From NCBI GenBank assembly GCA_964513275.1, contig CAZELN010000008.1, positions 1 to 34,985 on the forward strand: a DNA stretch of 34,985 nucleotides. The letters run 5' to 3'. Made by a program: the position numbers and the translations under genes. The notes beneath the pieces were generated by a model. It did not search any database. It was not told the DNA's origin and saw nothing but the letters and a program-made list of their open reading frames with translations. Shown piece after piece: positions 8,189 to 16,176 of this stretch (position 1 is its first letter; every line of letters starts with the position of its first letter). The stretch is from UBA12478 sp964513275 (GTDB lineage: Bacteria > Patescibacteriota > Patescibacteriia > UBA9934 > GWF2-40-263).

Positions 8189-8226
8189 TTCATGTGCTCT
8201 ATTCTTATTTAACCTCGTGCACCCTT

Positions 8227-9042
8227 ATGACAAAACCAATGACCCTTTTGTCAGCAACGATGCTCACCCTTGCCGGAATGTTTACCCTGGCGTTTGTTGG
8301 AACCATCCCTTCCGCGAATGCTGAAACGCTCGTTGAACTTGAAGACATCGAGGCTGGCGACCTGATTCGAGGAGAATCTTATTCCGCCGTGTACTACTAC
8401 GGTTTGGATGGATTCCGCTACGTGTTCCCAAACGACAAAACCTACTTCACCTGGTATGAAGATTTTGACGACGTGAAATGGATCTCCGACGGAGACCTTG
8501 CGGACATCCAAATCGGTGGCAATGTCACATACAAGCCAGGCGTGAAAATGATCAAAATCAACTCTGATCCGACCGTATACGTGATTGGAGCCGGTGGAGA
8601 GATCATGGGCATTCCTTCTGAGGACGTTGCTGAAGAATTGTACGGTTCAACGTGGAACCAACAGATCGACGATGTTCCAGATGGATTCTTCTCAAACTAC
8701 GAAATGGGTACAGCACTAGAAATGGCCTCCCAGTATGACCCAGACGCAGAAGAAGCGGACGCATTTTCAATCGACGCTGATAAGGGGCTCCAGGCCTACC
8801 TCACGGTGAGCATCGAGGACAACTCCTATAGTCCAAGCGAGCTTGAGCTTGATGCTGGACGAGCCGTGCGATTCGTCAATAACGGATCAAACAAACACAC
8901 AGCTTCAGCTGATGATGGATCCTGGGGAACAGGAACGCTCAATGCCGGAGAAACCTTCACACGATACTTTGATGAAGAAGGCGACTACGACTTCCACTGT
9001 GCCTACCACGACAGCATGACCGGTACTCTCATGGTTGAATAG
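8227..9042 (+). CDS. Secreted protein with CPR surface domain and type 1 copper (plastocyanin-like) domain
   Basis: 271 residues from ATG 8227; the frame is open further upstream from a GTG at 8179, but that lies in the promoter. Residues about 1-32 are a signal peptide (MLTLAGMFTLAFVGTIPSANA region). An N-terminal domain nearly identical in pattern to the upstream paralogue follows (YYYGLDGFRYVFPNDKTYF). The C-terminal domain has the full type 1 copper set: His in NKHTA, then Cys-x4-His-style loop FHCAYHDSMTG with Cys, His and Met. It may be an electron carrier or copper scavenger outside the membrane; the partner is unknown. It has its own promoter and terminator. The two genes are clearly a tandem duplication. 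Confidence 0.88.
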   Translation: MTKPMTLLSATMLTLAGMFTLAFVGTIPSANAETLVELEDIEAGDLIRGESYSAVYYYGLDGFRYVFPNDKTYFTWYEDFDDVKWISDGDLADIQIGGNVTYKPGVKMIKINSDPTVYVIGAGGEIMGIPSEDVAEELYGSTWNQQIDDVPDGFFSNYEMGTALEMASQYDPDAEEADAFSIDADKGLQAYLTVSIEDNSYSPSELELDAGRAVRFVNNGSNKHTASADDGSWGTGTLNAGETFTRYFDEEGDYDFHCAYHDSMTGTLMVE

Positions 9043-9044
9043 AA

Positions 9045-9074
9045 AAAAACCGTCCAGCTCAGCTGGGCGGTTTT
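9045..9074 (+). terminator. Terminator after the cupredoxin gene
   Basis: AAACCGtCCAGCT and AGCTGGgCGGTTT form a long stem with a very small loop, followed by TTTTA. The core CCAGCTCAGCTGGG recurs in the terminator at 31450-31510. Confidence 0.85.
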
Positions 9075-9076
9075 AT

Positions 9077-9084
9077 GTTAGAAT
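9077..9084 (+). promoter_or_regulatory. -10 promoter element of the transketolase N-subunit gene (leaderless)
   Basis: TG-TTAGAAT puts TAGAAT at 9079-9084, 9 nt before the ATG at 9094. A -35 box would have to sit inside the preceding terminator hairpin and none is seen. Confidence 0.45.
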
Positions 9085-9093
9085 AACCTTACT

Positions 9094-9993
9094 ATGCCTG
9101 ATCTCACACAAGGTCCAAAAGTTCGACAACCCATCCATCTCCACGACAAAAAGCTGAAATCTCTCGAAGAAAAAGCCTCAAAAATCCGAGAAGATCTCAT
9201 CGACATGCTTGTAGAAGCAGGATCTGGCCACTCGGCAGGGCCGTTGGGAATGGCGGACATCTTCACCGCGCTTTACTTTCACGTCATGGTTTACGATCCC
9301 AAACGCCCTGACTGGAGTGATCGCGATCGCCTCATTCTCTCCAATGGCCATATCTGTCCGATCCGGTATGTCACGATGGCGCACGCAGGATACTTTCCAA
9401 AAAAACTCCTCATGACTCTGCGTAAACTCGGCTCTCCCTTACAAGGACATCCAGAACGTGAAAAACTTCCAGGAGTCGAAACAACATCCGGACCTCTTGG
9501 ATCCGGATCTTCCCAAGCCGTGGGTCTTGCCTATGCCGCATTGCTTGATCGTTCACCCTGGCGTGTGTATTGCGTGATGAGCGACGGCGAACTCGAAGCT
9601 GGACAGACGTGGGAGGCGATGCTCTTTGCCGGACGCAACAAACTCTACAACTGCACCTTTATCATCGACCGCAACAATATCCAGATCGATGGTACGACCG
9701 AGGAGATCATGCCGCTGGAATCACTCGCAGCAAAATTCGAGAGCTTCAACCTCAACGTGGTGCGCTGTGCGGGAAACTCGATCCGTGATTTCGTGACCGC
9801 TGTTGAGCGCGCCCATGGTGTGAGTGAAAAACCGACAGTGATCATCGCCGACACGATTCCCGGATACGGTGTCCCCTACATGGAACACGACTATCTCTGG
9901 CATGGGAAACCGCCAGCTCAAGGCAATGAATCACTACAAGCCATCCATGACCTGCGCACGCTCATCGGCCGCATCATAAGCGAACATGAATAA
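9094..9993 (+). CDS. tkt: Transketolase, N-terminal (TPP-binding) subunit
   Basis: 299 residues. With the C-terminal subunit at 10915-12087 it moves two-carbon units between ketose and aldose phosphates. Hallmarks are GHSAGPLGMADIFTALYF near the N-terminus, RDRLILSNGHICPIRY, GPLGSGSSQAVGLAYA, and the thiamine-diphosphate/Mg motif SDGELEAGQTWEA running on to RNNIQIDGTTEE. Many bacteria and archaea encode transketolase as two such halves. Here a DUF4349-type gene is inserted between them. The mRNA looks leaderless. Confidence 0.95.
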   Translation: MPDLTQGPKVRQPIHLHDKKLKSLEEKASKIREDLIDMLVEAGSGHSAGPLGMADIFTALYFHVMVYDPKRPDWSDRDRLILSNGHICPIRYVTMAHAGYFPKKLLMTLRKLGSPLQGHPEREKLPGVETTSGPLGSGSSQAVGLAYAALLDRSPWRVYCVMSDGELEAGQTWEAMLFAGRNKLYNCTFIIDRNNIQIDGTTEEIMPLESLAAKFESFNLNVVRCAGNSIRDFVTAVERAHGVSEKPTVIIADTIPGYGVPYMEHDYLWHGKPPAQGNESLQAIHDLRTLIGRIISEHE

Positions 9994-9994
9994 T

Positions 9995-10927
9995 ATGACA
10001 TTCAAAACCTTCCTCCCCTGGCTCCAACGTGGCCTGGCCGTCGTCGGCCTTGCCGCCATCATCGGCTTTGCGGGAAAGAGTCTCCTCAACGTCTTTACGG
10101 TTTCAACCTCTTCTTACGGTGGATATGGAGGCAGTTATGAAGAACTCGCGGTCATGGACTCAGCCACCGTGGCCTTTGACGAAAAGACGCTACGATCCCC
10201 TGAACCAGGCGGCCTGCTGTACGACGAGGCGATCGCGGCAGAGATAGATGAAAAGATTATCAAAACAGGGTCACTCGATCTGGTGGTCGACAAGGCTCAG
10301 CAGAGTCTCTCTGACATTGAAACGATCACCAACCAAGCTGGTGGCTACGTGGAAACCTCAACCCTCCAAGAGCACGAGGACGGAACCACATCCGGATACG
10401 TAACTATGCGCGTCCCAGCTGACCAATTTGACGCAACAATGGCGGGCGTAAAGGAACTGGCGCTCGTGGTCGAACGTGAAACAAGCAGCGCAGAAGACGT
10501 GACCGAGCAGTACATCGATCTTGCCGCACGGCTCAAGAACGCCCAGGCACAGGAGGCTCGCTATGTCGAAATTTTGGACGTGGCTAACACGGTGGAAGAG
10601 ATACTTCAAATCGAAGAGGCGTTGGGAAACATCCGCGGATATATCGAATCACTCCAAGGGCAGCTCAACTACCTCGACAGTCTCACCGGCTTCTCGACGA
10701 TTACTATCTCACTCTCCGAAGAACCCGTCATCACCGTGGGAGGCAAGGAGTTTCGTCCAGGCACGAACGTGAAGGAAGCCGCGCAGGCTGTGGTGGCGAT
10801 CTCCCAAGCGCTCGTTGTCGCCGTCATCTGGATTGTGATCGTTGGTGTAGGTGTCGGTGTACCTGTCGTGCTGATCGTCTGGCTTGGATGGAAAGGAATA
10901 ACTCGAATCAACCTATGGCGAAAATAA
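9995..10927 (+). CDS. DUF4349-like membrane protein
   Basis: 310 residues if it starts at ATG 9995; another in-frame ATG at 9986 overlaps the transketolase stop. A hydrophobic segment lies at about residues 12-32 (GLAVVGLAAIIGFAG) and a second near the C-terminus (AVVAISQALVVAVIWIVIVG), so the central domain faces the outside. That domain matches DUF4349: KTGSLDLVVDKAQQSLSDIE, GYVTMRVPADQFDATM, then a coiled-coil region (LKNAQAQEARYVEIL, IEEALGNIRGYIESLQGQ). Function is unknown in the family. It overlaps the transketolase C-subunit gene by 13 nt, so it is cotranscribed and probably coupled, although no functional link is evident. Confidence 0.85.
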   Translation: MTFKTFLPWLQRGLAVVGLAAIIGFAGKSLLNVFTVSTSSYGGYGGSYEELAVMDSATVAFDEKTLRSPEPGGLLYDEAIAAEIDEKIIKTGSLDLVVDKAQQSLSDIETITNQAGGYVETSTLQEHEDGTTSGYVTMRVPADQFDATMAGVKELALVVERETSSAEDVTEQYIDLAARLKNAQAQEARYVEILDVANTVEEILQIEEALGNIRGYIESLQGQLNYLDSLTGFSTITISLSEEPVITVGGKEFRPGTNVKEAAQAVVAISQALVVAVIWIVIVGVGVGVPVVLIVWLGWKGITRINLWRK

Positions 10928-12087
10928 CCAAACAAAAAACAGGAGTCAATCGTGACGCTTATCTTGTCCGCGATTTGTTTGATGAGAAAAAGCTCAAGCA
11001 GGTTCCCACGCGCAACGGGTATGGTGAAGGGTTGGTCGAGGCAGGCAAGCGCGACAAGAATATTGTGGTGCTCTGCGCCGACCTCACAGAGTCGACCCGA
11101 TCGCTCGCCTTCAAGCAAACGTTTCCGGATCGGTTTGTACAGATGGGTGTGAGCGAGCAGTCGATGGCCTCGATTGCGGCAGGGATGGCCATGGCGGGAA
11201 AAGTGCCATTTATTTCAAGCTACGCCTGTTTCTCTCCAGGGCGTAACTGGGAGCAGATCCGCACGACAGTCGCGCTCAATAACACGAACGTCAAAATCGC
11301 TGGTGCGCATGCAGGAGTAAGTGTGGGACCCGATGGGGCGACGCATCAAATGATCGAGGACATTGCGATCATGAGGGTAATGCCCAACATGAACGTTTTC
11401 GTTCCCTGCGATGCGATCGAAACACGTAAGGCAACCGTCGCCGCCGCAATACTGAAAGGCCCGTACTATCTCCGATTCGCTCGAGAGAAGTCACCGGTCT
11501 TCACCACAGAAAAAACGCCATTCAAAGTCGGCCGCGCAGAAATGTATCGTCATGGCCGTGATCTCACGATCATTGGCGCTGGTCCTCTTTTGTACGAAGC
11601 GCTCGTGGCAGCAGAGATGCTCTCTCGTGACTACGGAATCGAGTGTCGCATCGTCAACATACACACGATTAAACCTGTGGACGTGAAAGCCATCGTCGAC
11701 GCGGCCAAACAAACAGGTGCGATCGTAACGGTCGAAGAAGCACAAGCAGCGGGTGGGCTTGCAGGTATTGTCGCCGAAACACTTGCCCTCACGGTTCCTG
11801 TTCCCATGGAACGCATCGGCGTGCCGGATCGATTTGGCGAGAGCGGTGAACCTCGACAAATCCAGGAGGGTCTTGGCCTGACGGCTCCCTTTATTGCGCT
11901 CGCTGCCGACCGCGTCTTACAACGCAAACTCGGAAAAAAGGTACCAGACCAACCTGCACATGTTCTCGCAGCTCAGGACAAACTGGCCTCCATGCAAAAA
12001 GAAATCATGAACGAGGCTCTGAGTCGTACTCCTCGCAAATGGGGCGGCAAGAAACCTGACACGAGCCTCAAGTCTAGAAAAAAATAG
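10915..12087 (+). CDS. tkt: Transketolase, C-terminal (pyrimidine-binding) subunit
   Basis: 390 residues from ATG 10915 (MAKITKQKTGVNRD); the frame is open nine codons further up inside the DUF4349 gene. It carries the pyrimidine-binding and C-terminal transketolase domains: LCADLTESTR, RFVQMGVSEQSMASIAAGMA with the catalytic Glu that activates thiamine diphosphate, the HAGVSVGPDGATHQ loop, RFAREKSP, and VTVEEAQAAGGLAG. It is about 60-70 residues longer than many C-subunits, mostly as a Lys-rich tail (RTPRKWGGKKPDTSLKSRKK). The HIT gene starts 1 nt after its stop. Confidence 0.94.
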   Translation: MAKITKQKTGVNRDAYLVRDLFDEKKLKQVPTRNGYGEGLVEAGKRDKNIVVLCADLTESTRSLAFKQTFPDRFVQMGVSEQSMASIAAGMAMAGKVPFISSYACFSPGRNWEQIRTTVALNNTNVKIAGAHAGVSVGPDGATHQMIEDIAIMRVMPNMNVFVPCDAIETRKATVAAAILKGPYYLRFAREKSPVFTTEKTPFKVGRAEMYRHGRDLTIIGAGPLLYEALVAAEMLSRDYGIECRIVNIHTIKPVDVKAIVDAAKQTGAIVTVEEAQAAGGLAGIVAETLALTVPVPMERIGVPDRFGESGEPRQIQEGLGLTAPFIALAADRVLQRKLGKKVPDQPAHVLAAQDKLASMQKEIMNEALSRTPRKWGGKKPDTSLKSRKK

Positions 12088-12088
12088 T

Positions 12089-12472
12089 ATGGACTGTCTC
12101 TTCTGCAAAATCGTTGCGGGCGAAATCCCCTGCCACAACGTCTGGGAGGATGACGGTCATCTCGCGTTCCTCGACATCAACCCGGTCGCGGCTGGTCACA
12201 CGATGGTGATTCCTAAATCCCATGCCTCTGAGCTCTTTGAAATGGATGACGCAAGCTACCAGTCGCTCCTCGCCGCGAGCAAAACCGTCGCCGCGCGCCT
12301 CAAAAAAGTCTTCAAGGTTCCGCGCATCGGTGCCGTTGTCGAGGGGTTTGGTGTCGACCATGTTCATATCCATCTCGTCCCCATCACCGGACCGCATCAA
12401 CTTAACTCTCATCTTGCCAAACCCGGCGATCACACAGAACTCGCCAAACTTGCACAGCGGATCCGCACATAA
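12089..12472 (+). CDS. HIT-family nucleotide hydrolase/transferase
   Basis: 127 residues. The histidine-triad motif appears as HVHIHLVPI near residue 92-100. The N-terminus CLFCKIVAGEIPCHNVWEDD, the DINPVAAGHTMVIPKSH segment and the overall length match the HINT/HIT branch (adenosine phosphoramidase or dinucleotide hydrolase type). The exact substrate cannot be told from sequence. It sits tightly between transketolase and a PfkB kinase, so it is likely cotranscribed with them. Confidence 0.92.
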   Translation: MDCLFCKIVAGEIPCHNVWEDDGHLAFLDINPVAAGHTMVIPKSHASELFEMDDASYQSLLAASKTVAARLKKVFKVPRIGAVVEGFGVDHVHIHLVPITGPHQLNSHLAKPGDHTELAKLAQRIRT

Positions 12473-12483
12473 AAGAGCTTCCT

Positions 12484-13467
12484 ATGCCCAAACCTCTCTA
12501 CGATCTCATCACGATCGGTGACATAAAACTGGACACGTTCGTTGTGTTGGATGACGCCAACGTCTCCTGCGAATTGAAAATGCCTGAATGTAAATTATGC
12601 CTCGACTATGGGGCAAAAATCGACGTGCAGGTCGTGGATTCCCAAATTGCTGGTTCTGCTCCCAATGTGGCAGTTGGACTTTCCCGCATGAAAAAGAAAA
12701 CGTCGATCCTTTCCGTGATGGGAGAGGACACGACCAGGCCACTGGCGTTGGAACACCTCAAACGCGAGGGTGTTAATACCTCATACATCGAAATCGTGAA
12801 ACACGAAAAGAGCACTTACTCCGTTGTTTTGAACTTCCGTGGGGAAAAAACCATTCTCACAGGACACATCAAGCACGAATACCACTTACCAAAACGTTTT
12901 CCAAAACCAACCTGGCTTTACGTGGGCGAGATGGGAGAAGGATACGAAAAAATTTATCAACAAGTCATTGACTACGCCAAACGTGATGGCGTGCGGATTA
13001 CGATGAACCCTGGAAGCATCCAAATCGAGGAACGGAAAAAGCCGCTCTACGCATTGCTTCCGTACTTGGAGGCACTCTTTATCAACCGCGAAGAAGCACA
13101 GCTCCTCTCGGGTGAACCCACAAACGAGGTTCACAAACTGGCTGGCGCCTTGTTCAAACTTGGCCCCAAACATGTGATCATTACGGACGGAAAAAACGGC
13201 GCGTATGAATATGGCGGACGCGAGCTCCGGTTCTGTCCGATCTTTCCAGGAAAACTTGTAGAAGCCACCGGGGCAGGAGATGCATTCGCCAGCGGCTACT
13301 TGGGAGCACTCATGTCCGGTGAATCCTGTTCTGAAGGGTTACGCTGGGGAGCGGTAAACTCCTCTTCCGTTGTTGGACATGTCGGCCCGACCAAGGGACT
13401 GTTAAGCGCCACTGAGATCCGTAAACGACTGAAGGCAAAACCCAGCTTCAAAGTAAAAACCGTCTAG
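12484..13467 (+). CDS. PfkB-family carbohydrate kinase (first copy)
   Basis: 327 residues. It has the PfkB/ribokinase fold: N-terminal LITIGDIKLDTFV, the sugar-binding glycine patch AGSAPNVAVGLSRM, and the C-terminal signature with catalytic base EATGAGDAFASGYLGAL. ATP-dependent phosphorylation of a sugar or nucleoside is expected; candidates are fructose 1- or 6-phosphate or ribose. An unusual insert near residues 20-50 carries two Cys (SCELKMPECKLC). It lies 1 nt before class II aldolase, so fructose 1,6-bisphosphate formation is an attractive but unproven role. A second copy lies at 15205-16176. Confidence 0.92.
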   Translation: MPKPLYDLITIGDIKLDTFVVLDDANVSCELKMPECKLCLDYGAKIDVQVVDSQIAGSAPNVAVGLSRMKKKTSILSVMGEDTTRPLALEHLKREGVNTSYIEIVKHEKSTYSVVLNFRGEKTILTGHIKHEYHLPKRFPKPTWLYVGEMGEGYEKIYQQVIDYAKRDGVRITMNPGSIQIEERKKPLYALLPYLEALFINREEAQLLSGEPTNEVHKLAGALFKLGPKHVIITDGKNGAYEYGGRELRFCPIFPGKLVEATGAGDAFASGYLGALMSGESCSEGLRWGAVNSSSVVGHVGPTKGLLSATEIRKRLKAKPSFKVKTV

Positions 13468-13468
13468 T

Positions 13469-14392
13469 ATGCTCGTCACACTCAAACAAGTTCTCGACAA
13501 GGCAAAACGTCGCCATTATGCCGTCGGTGCGTTTAATATCAACAACCTCGAGACGCTCCAAGCCATCATAGATGCCGCTGAGGCGGAACGATCACCAGTC
13601 ATTTTGTCGACGAGCGAAGGGGCGATCGACTACGCCGGCATGGAGGAACTCGCAAGCCTCGTGCATATCGCGACACGAAAGACCAAACTCCCGGTGGTAT
13701 TCCACCTCGACCATGGAAAAAATTTCGACCTCGTCGTTGAAGCGATCAAGAGCGGTTGGTACACCAGTGTGATGTACGACGGTTCTTCTCTCCCCTTCAA
13801 AGAAAATATTCGACGGACAAAACAAATCGTGATAATGGCACATAAAAAAAAGATGAGTGTTGAAGCAGAACTTGGCGCGATTGCCGGGATTGAGGATTTC
13901 GTGTCAGTGGAAGATCGCGATGCACATCTCACAGATCCGGCACAGGCTCGAGAATTCGTCGTGACGACTGGATGCGACGCCCTCGCGGTAGCGGTTGGGA
14001 CGAAACATGGCGCATATAAATTCAAAGGCGAATCCAAACTTGACTACGAACGACTCAAACGAATCGCGGAAACGGTCGACGTCCCTCTTGTCTTACACGG
14101 CGCCTCGGGCGTGCCAGCAAACATCAAGCGCATCTGCACCCAATATGGGTGCGAAATTTCGAGCGCAAAGGGTGTATCGGATGCAGCCGTAAAAAAAGCC
14201 GTTACGTTAGGTGTGCGCAAGGTGAACGTCGATACCGACTTGCGTCTTGCTTTCGACGCCGGCATCCGTAAGTTTCTCAAAGAACGTCCCGAGGTCATCG
14301 ACCCGCGTGAAATTTTGAGACCAGCCAAAGAACTCATGACAAAGGTGGTGAGGCACAAGATGAAGGTGCTGGGAAGTAGCGGAAAAGGATAA
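13469..14392 (+). CDS. fba: Class II fructose-bisphosphate aldolase
   Basis: 307 residues. Cleaves or forms fructose 1,6-bisphosphate from triose phosphates. Class II zinc and active-site motifs are present: FHLDHGKNFDLV with the zinc His and neighbouring Asp, VEAELGAIAG with the zinc-site Glu region, VGTKHGAYKF with a zinc His, LHGASGVP with a further zinc His, and KVNVDTDLR with the phosphate-binding/active-site segment. Close relatives include tagatose-bisphosphate and sedoheptulose-bisphosphate aldolases, so specificity is not fixed. Together with the PfkB kinase and transketolase it links triose, tetrose and hexose phosphates. Confidence 0.96.
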   Translation: MLVTLKQVLDKAKRRHYAVGAFNINNLETLQAIIDAAEAERSPVILSTSEGAIDYAGMEELASLVHIATRKTKLPVVFHLDHGKNFDLVVEAIKSGWYTSVMYDGSSLPFKENIRRTKQIVIMAHKKKMSVEAELGAIAGIEDFVSVEDRDAHLTDPAQAREFVVTTGCDALAVAVGTKHGAYKFKGESKLDYERLKRIAETVDVPLVLHGASGVPANIKRICTQYGCEISSAKGVSDAAVKKAVTLGVRKVNVDTDLRLAFDAGIRKFLKERPEVIDPREILRPAKELMTKVVRHKMKVLGSSGKG

Positions 14393-14421
14393 AAAAATAA
14401 AACAGCCACTGTTGGTGTGGC
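14391..14421 (-). terminator. Terminator of the minus-strand gene at 14430-15128
   Basis: On minus, GCCAC (14421-14417) pairs with GTGGC (14409-14405) and is followed by TGTTTTATTTTTTT. It abuts the end of fba on the other strand. Confidence 0.65.
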
Positions 14422-14429
14422 CGCAGACG

Positions 14430-15128
14430 TTAGGAAAGCCGGACGCGGAGGGTTCCAAAACGCTTGTGAGCGAAAGCGGAGATCCTCCGTAGCTCAAGAA
14501 TCATCCGACCGTCCGCTATCTTCATGGAGGCACAGTTGAGTCGTTCATCAGAACGAACAGTCCCGGGAAGATCGATCACGTAATCCGGCTCCCGAAAAAT
14601 CTCCGGAAAGTGGAAGTAGGCAAACGCTCCCTCCATGGCCGTACCAGCCCTGATGCCTTGTATCGTCTCAGCCCGACACTCATCTGGAGAGCGACCACGA
14701 TAGTGCCTTCCGTCGTCGTGACGGAACCAAAATGGTTGCGTGGGGAGATCGAATCTTGGGTCGAATGGTGAGGTGTTGGCCTCACGCCCACTGAACTGAA
14801 CCCCTAGATACCGACTCGTCAGAAATAACCCATACCGTGGATCCGCCAGCGAAAGGAACGGGAGATCCGAATCTTCGTCGAGCAAGCCTGCAGGAATTCT
14901 TGGAATTCCAGCGAGATACTCTTCTGCGTTCATCGCGTTTACGGGCTGATCGTAACCGAACTCTCGAGCCCACAGCCGCATCGCCAACGCCTTTCGGTGA
15001 GAGAGACCCTATTCAAGACGCCTAGTGAAATCCCTCACCTCTTCCTCAATCCCGTCCAAGCCGGCGCTCTGATAGGCAAGGTGGGCATGTCGAAGAACGG
15101 CAATAAGATGACTATCCAATTCTTCCAT
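14430..15128 (-). pseudogene. Unknown protein gene interrupted by one in-frame amber codon
   Basis: From ATG 15128 the frame runs 39 codons (MEELDSHLIAVLRHAH ... FTRRLE), meets TAG at 15011-15009, then continues in the same frame for 192 codons (GLSHRKALAMRLWAREFGYD ...) to TAA at 14430. A good promoter (TTGACT, 17 nt, TAGCAT) and a Shine-Dalgarno GAGG 7 nt upstream belong to the ATG at 15128, not to the later TTG/ATG starts at 14987/14981. So the unit reads as one gene of about 231 residues with a nonsense codon. The second part may still be made by reinitiation. I do not recognise the family; it is rich in Arg, Asp, Phe and Pro. TAG ends intact genes nearby, so recoding is unlikely. Confidence 0.6.
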
Positions 15129-15152
15129 TCCAATCCTCAAGGAACGGCACGC

Positions 15153-15181
15153 ATGCTAGCTTCATTTGGTTAAATAGTCAA
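15153..15181 (-). promoter_or_regulatory. Promoter of the amber-interrupted gene
   Basis: On minus, TTGACT (15181-15176), 17 nt, then TAGCAT (15158-15153). It is followed by a 24-nt leader with GAGG near the ATG at 15128, one of few clear Shine-Dalgarno sites here. Confidence 0.6.
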
Positions 15182-15195
15182 GAATTTGATAGCAT
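15166..15195 (+). promoter_or_regulatory. Promoter of the second PfkB gene (leaderless)
   Basis: TTGGTT (15166-15171), 18 nt, TAGCAT (15190-15195), then 9 nt to the ATG at 15205. It overlaps the divergent promoter on minus, so the two may compete for RNA polymerase. Confidence 0.45.
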
Positions 15196-15204
15196 ACTTC
15201 CTGT

Positions 15205-16176
15205 ATGTACGACATCATCACGATCGGCGCGGCAACGCGGGACGTGTTCTTGGTCTCTGACGCCTTTGTCGCGATCAAATCGAAAAAATTTGCTACTGGC
15301 GCGGGCGAGTGCGTGGCGCTGGGATCCAAAATCGAAGTAAGTGATTTGATCCTCACGACCGGTGGTGGAGCAACGAACTCCGCGGCAACATTCTCTTCAC
15401 TTGGCCTACGTACTGCCACGATCTGTCGCGTGGGAGACGATTCTTCCGGCAAAGACATCGTTGAAGATCTCTCACGATTTGGAGTCTCCACGCACTTAGT
15501 CCGTATGGTCAAAGGTGCTCAGACGGCGTACTCCACCATTCTCACCATAAAAGACGGCGAGCGTACCGTGCTTGTCTATCGTGGAACAAGCTCCAAATTT
15601 GTCTCAGCAGACATTCCCCAGATGGCGATAACCAATACCAAGTGGATCTACCTCACCAGCCTTGGTGGCAATCTTTCGCTCACAAGTAAGATCATTAAGT
15701 CAGCCTCCAGAGCGGGCGTGAAGGTCGCCTGGAATCCAGGCCGCAAGGAACTCGAGAACGGGCTTAAGACGTTTGCTCCCCTGCTCCCCATGGTCGACGT
15801 ACTCAACATGAACCTGGAAGAAGCGACATTCCTCACAGAAAAGAAAAAGCTGATGGATATTTTCAAACTCCTACACAACGACGGCCTCGTGCGTCTTGTA
15901 ACCGACGGAACCAATGGCGCAACCGTCTATCGCGATGGCTGGATGGCGCATGCGTCGACCACCGGCGTGAAGTCCGTCTCGCGAACCGGAGCGGGAGATG
16001 CGTTTGGATCTGGCTTCGTCGCCGGGCTCATGAACACAGAAGACCTCAAAGAGGCTTTACGTGTTGCCATGATCAATGCTGAGTCTGTCATCTTAAAACA
16101 TGGGGCAAAGAATGGCATTCTCAAAATATGGCCCTCAACACTCAAGAAACGACAAATAAAAATCTCAGTTCTATGA
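15205..16176 (+). CDS. PfkB-family carbohydrate kinase (second copy)
   Basis: 323 residues. The ribokinase fold is shown by ITIGAATRDVFLVS at the start, TTGGGATNSAATFSSLGL for sugar binding, and the ATP-site/catalytic motif SRTGAGDAFGSGFVAGL. It shares layout with the kinase at 12484 (each has an insert after residue 20), but the Cys-rich patch is absent, so the two probably have different sugars. Substrate cannot be assigned. Its stop overlaps the start of the downstream dehydrogenase (ATGA), giving a two-gene operon that ends in the terminator at 17172. Confidence 0.92.
   Translation: MYDIITIGAATRDVFLVSDAFVAIKSKKFATGAGECVALGSKIEVSDLILTTGGGATNSAATFSSLGLRTATICRVGDDSSGKDIVEDLSRFGVSTHLVRMVKGAQTAYSTILTIKDGERTVLVYRGTSSKFVSADIPQMAITNTKWIYLTSLGGNLSLTSKIIKSASRAGVKVAWNPGRKELENGLKTFAPLLPMVDVLNMNLEEATFLTEKKKLMDIFKLLHNDGLVRLVTDGTNGATVYRDGWMAHASTTGVKSVSRTGAGDAFGSGFVAGLMNTEDLKEALRVAMINAESVILKHGAKNGILKIWPSTLKKRQIKISVL

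Noticed and set aside
8192..8212. A short ATG frame (6 codons) upstream of the cupredoxin gene as a regulatory upstream ORF
   Set aside because: It starts only 3 nt after the -10 box, before the likely transcription start.
14981..15011. Reassignment of UAG to an amino acid
   Set aside because: Other intact genes, for example the cupredoxin pair, end in TAG at sensible places, and CPR code changes known to me concern UGA.
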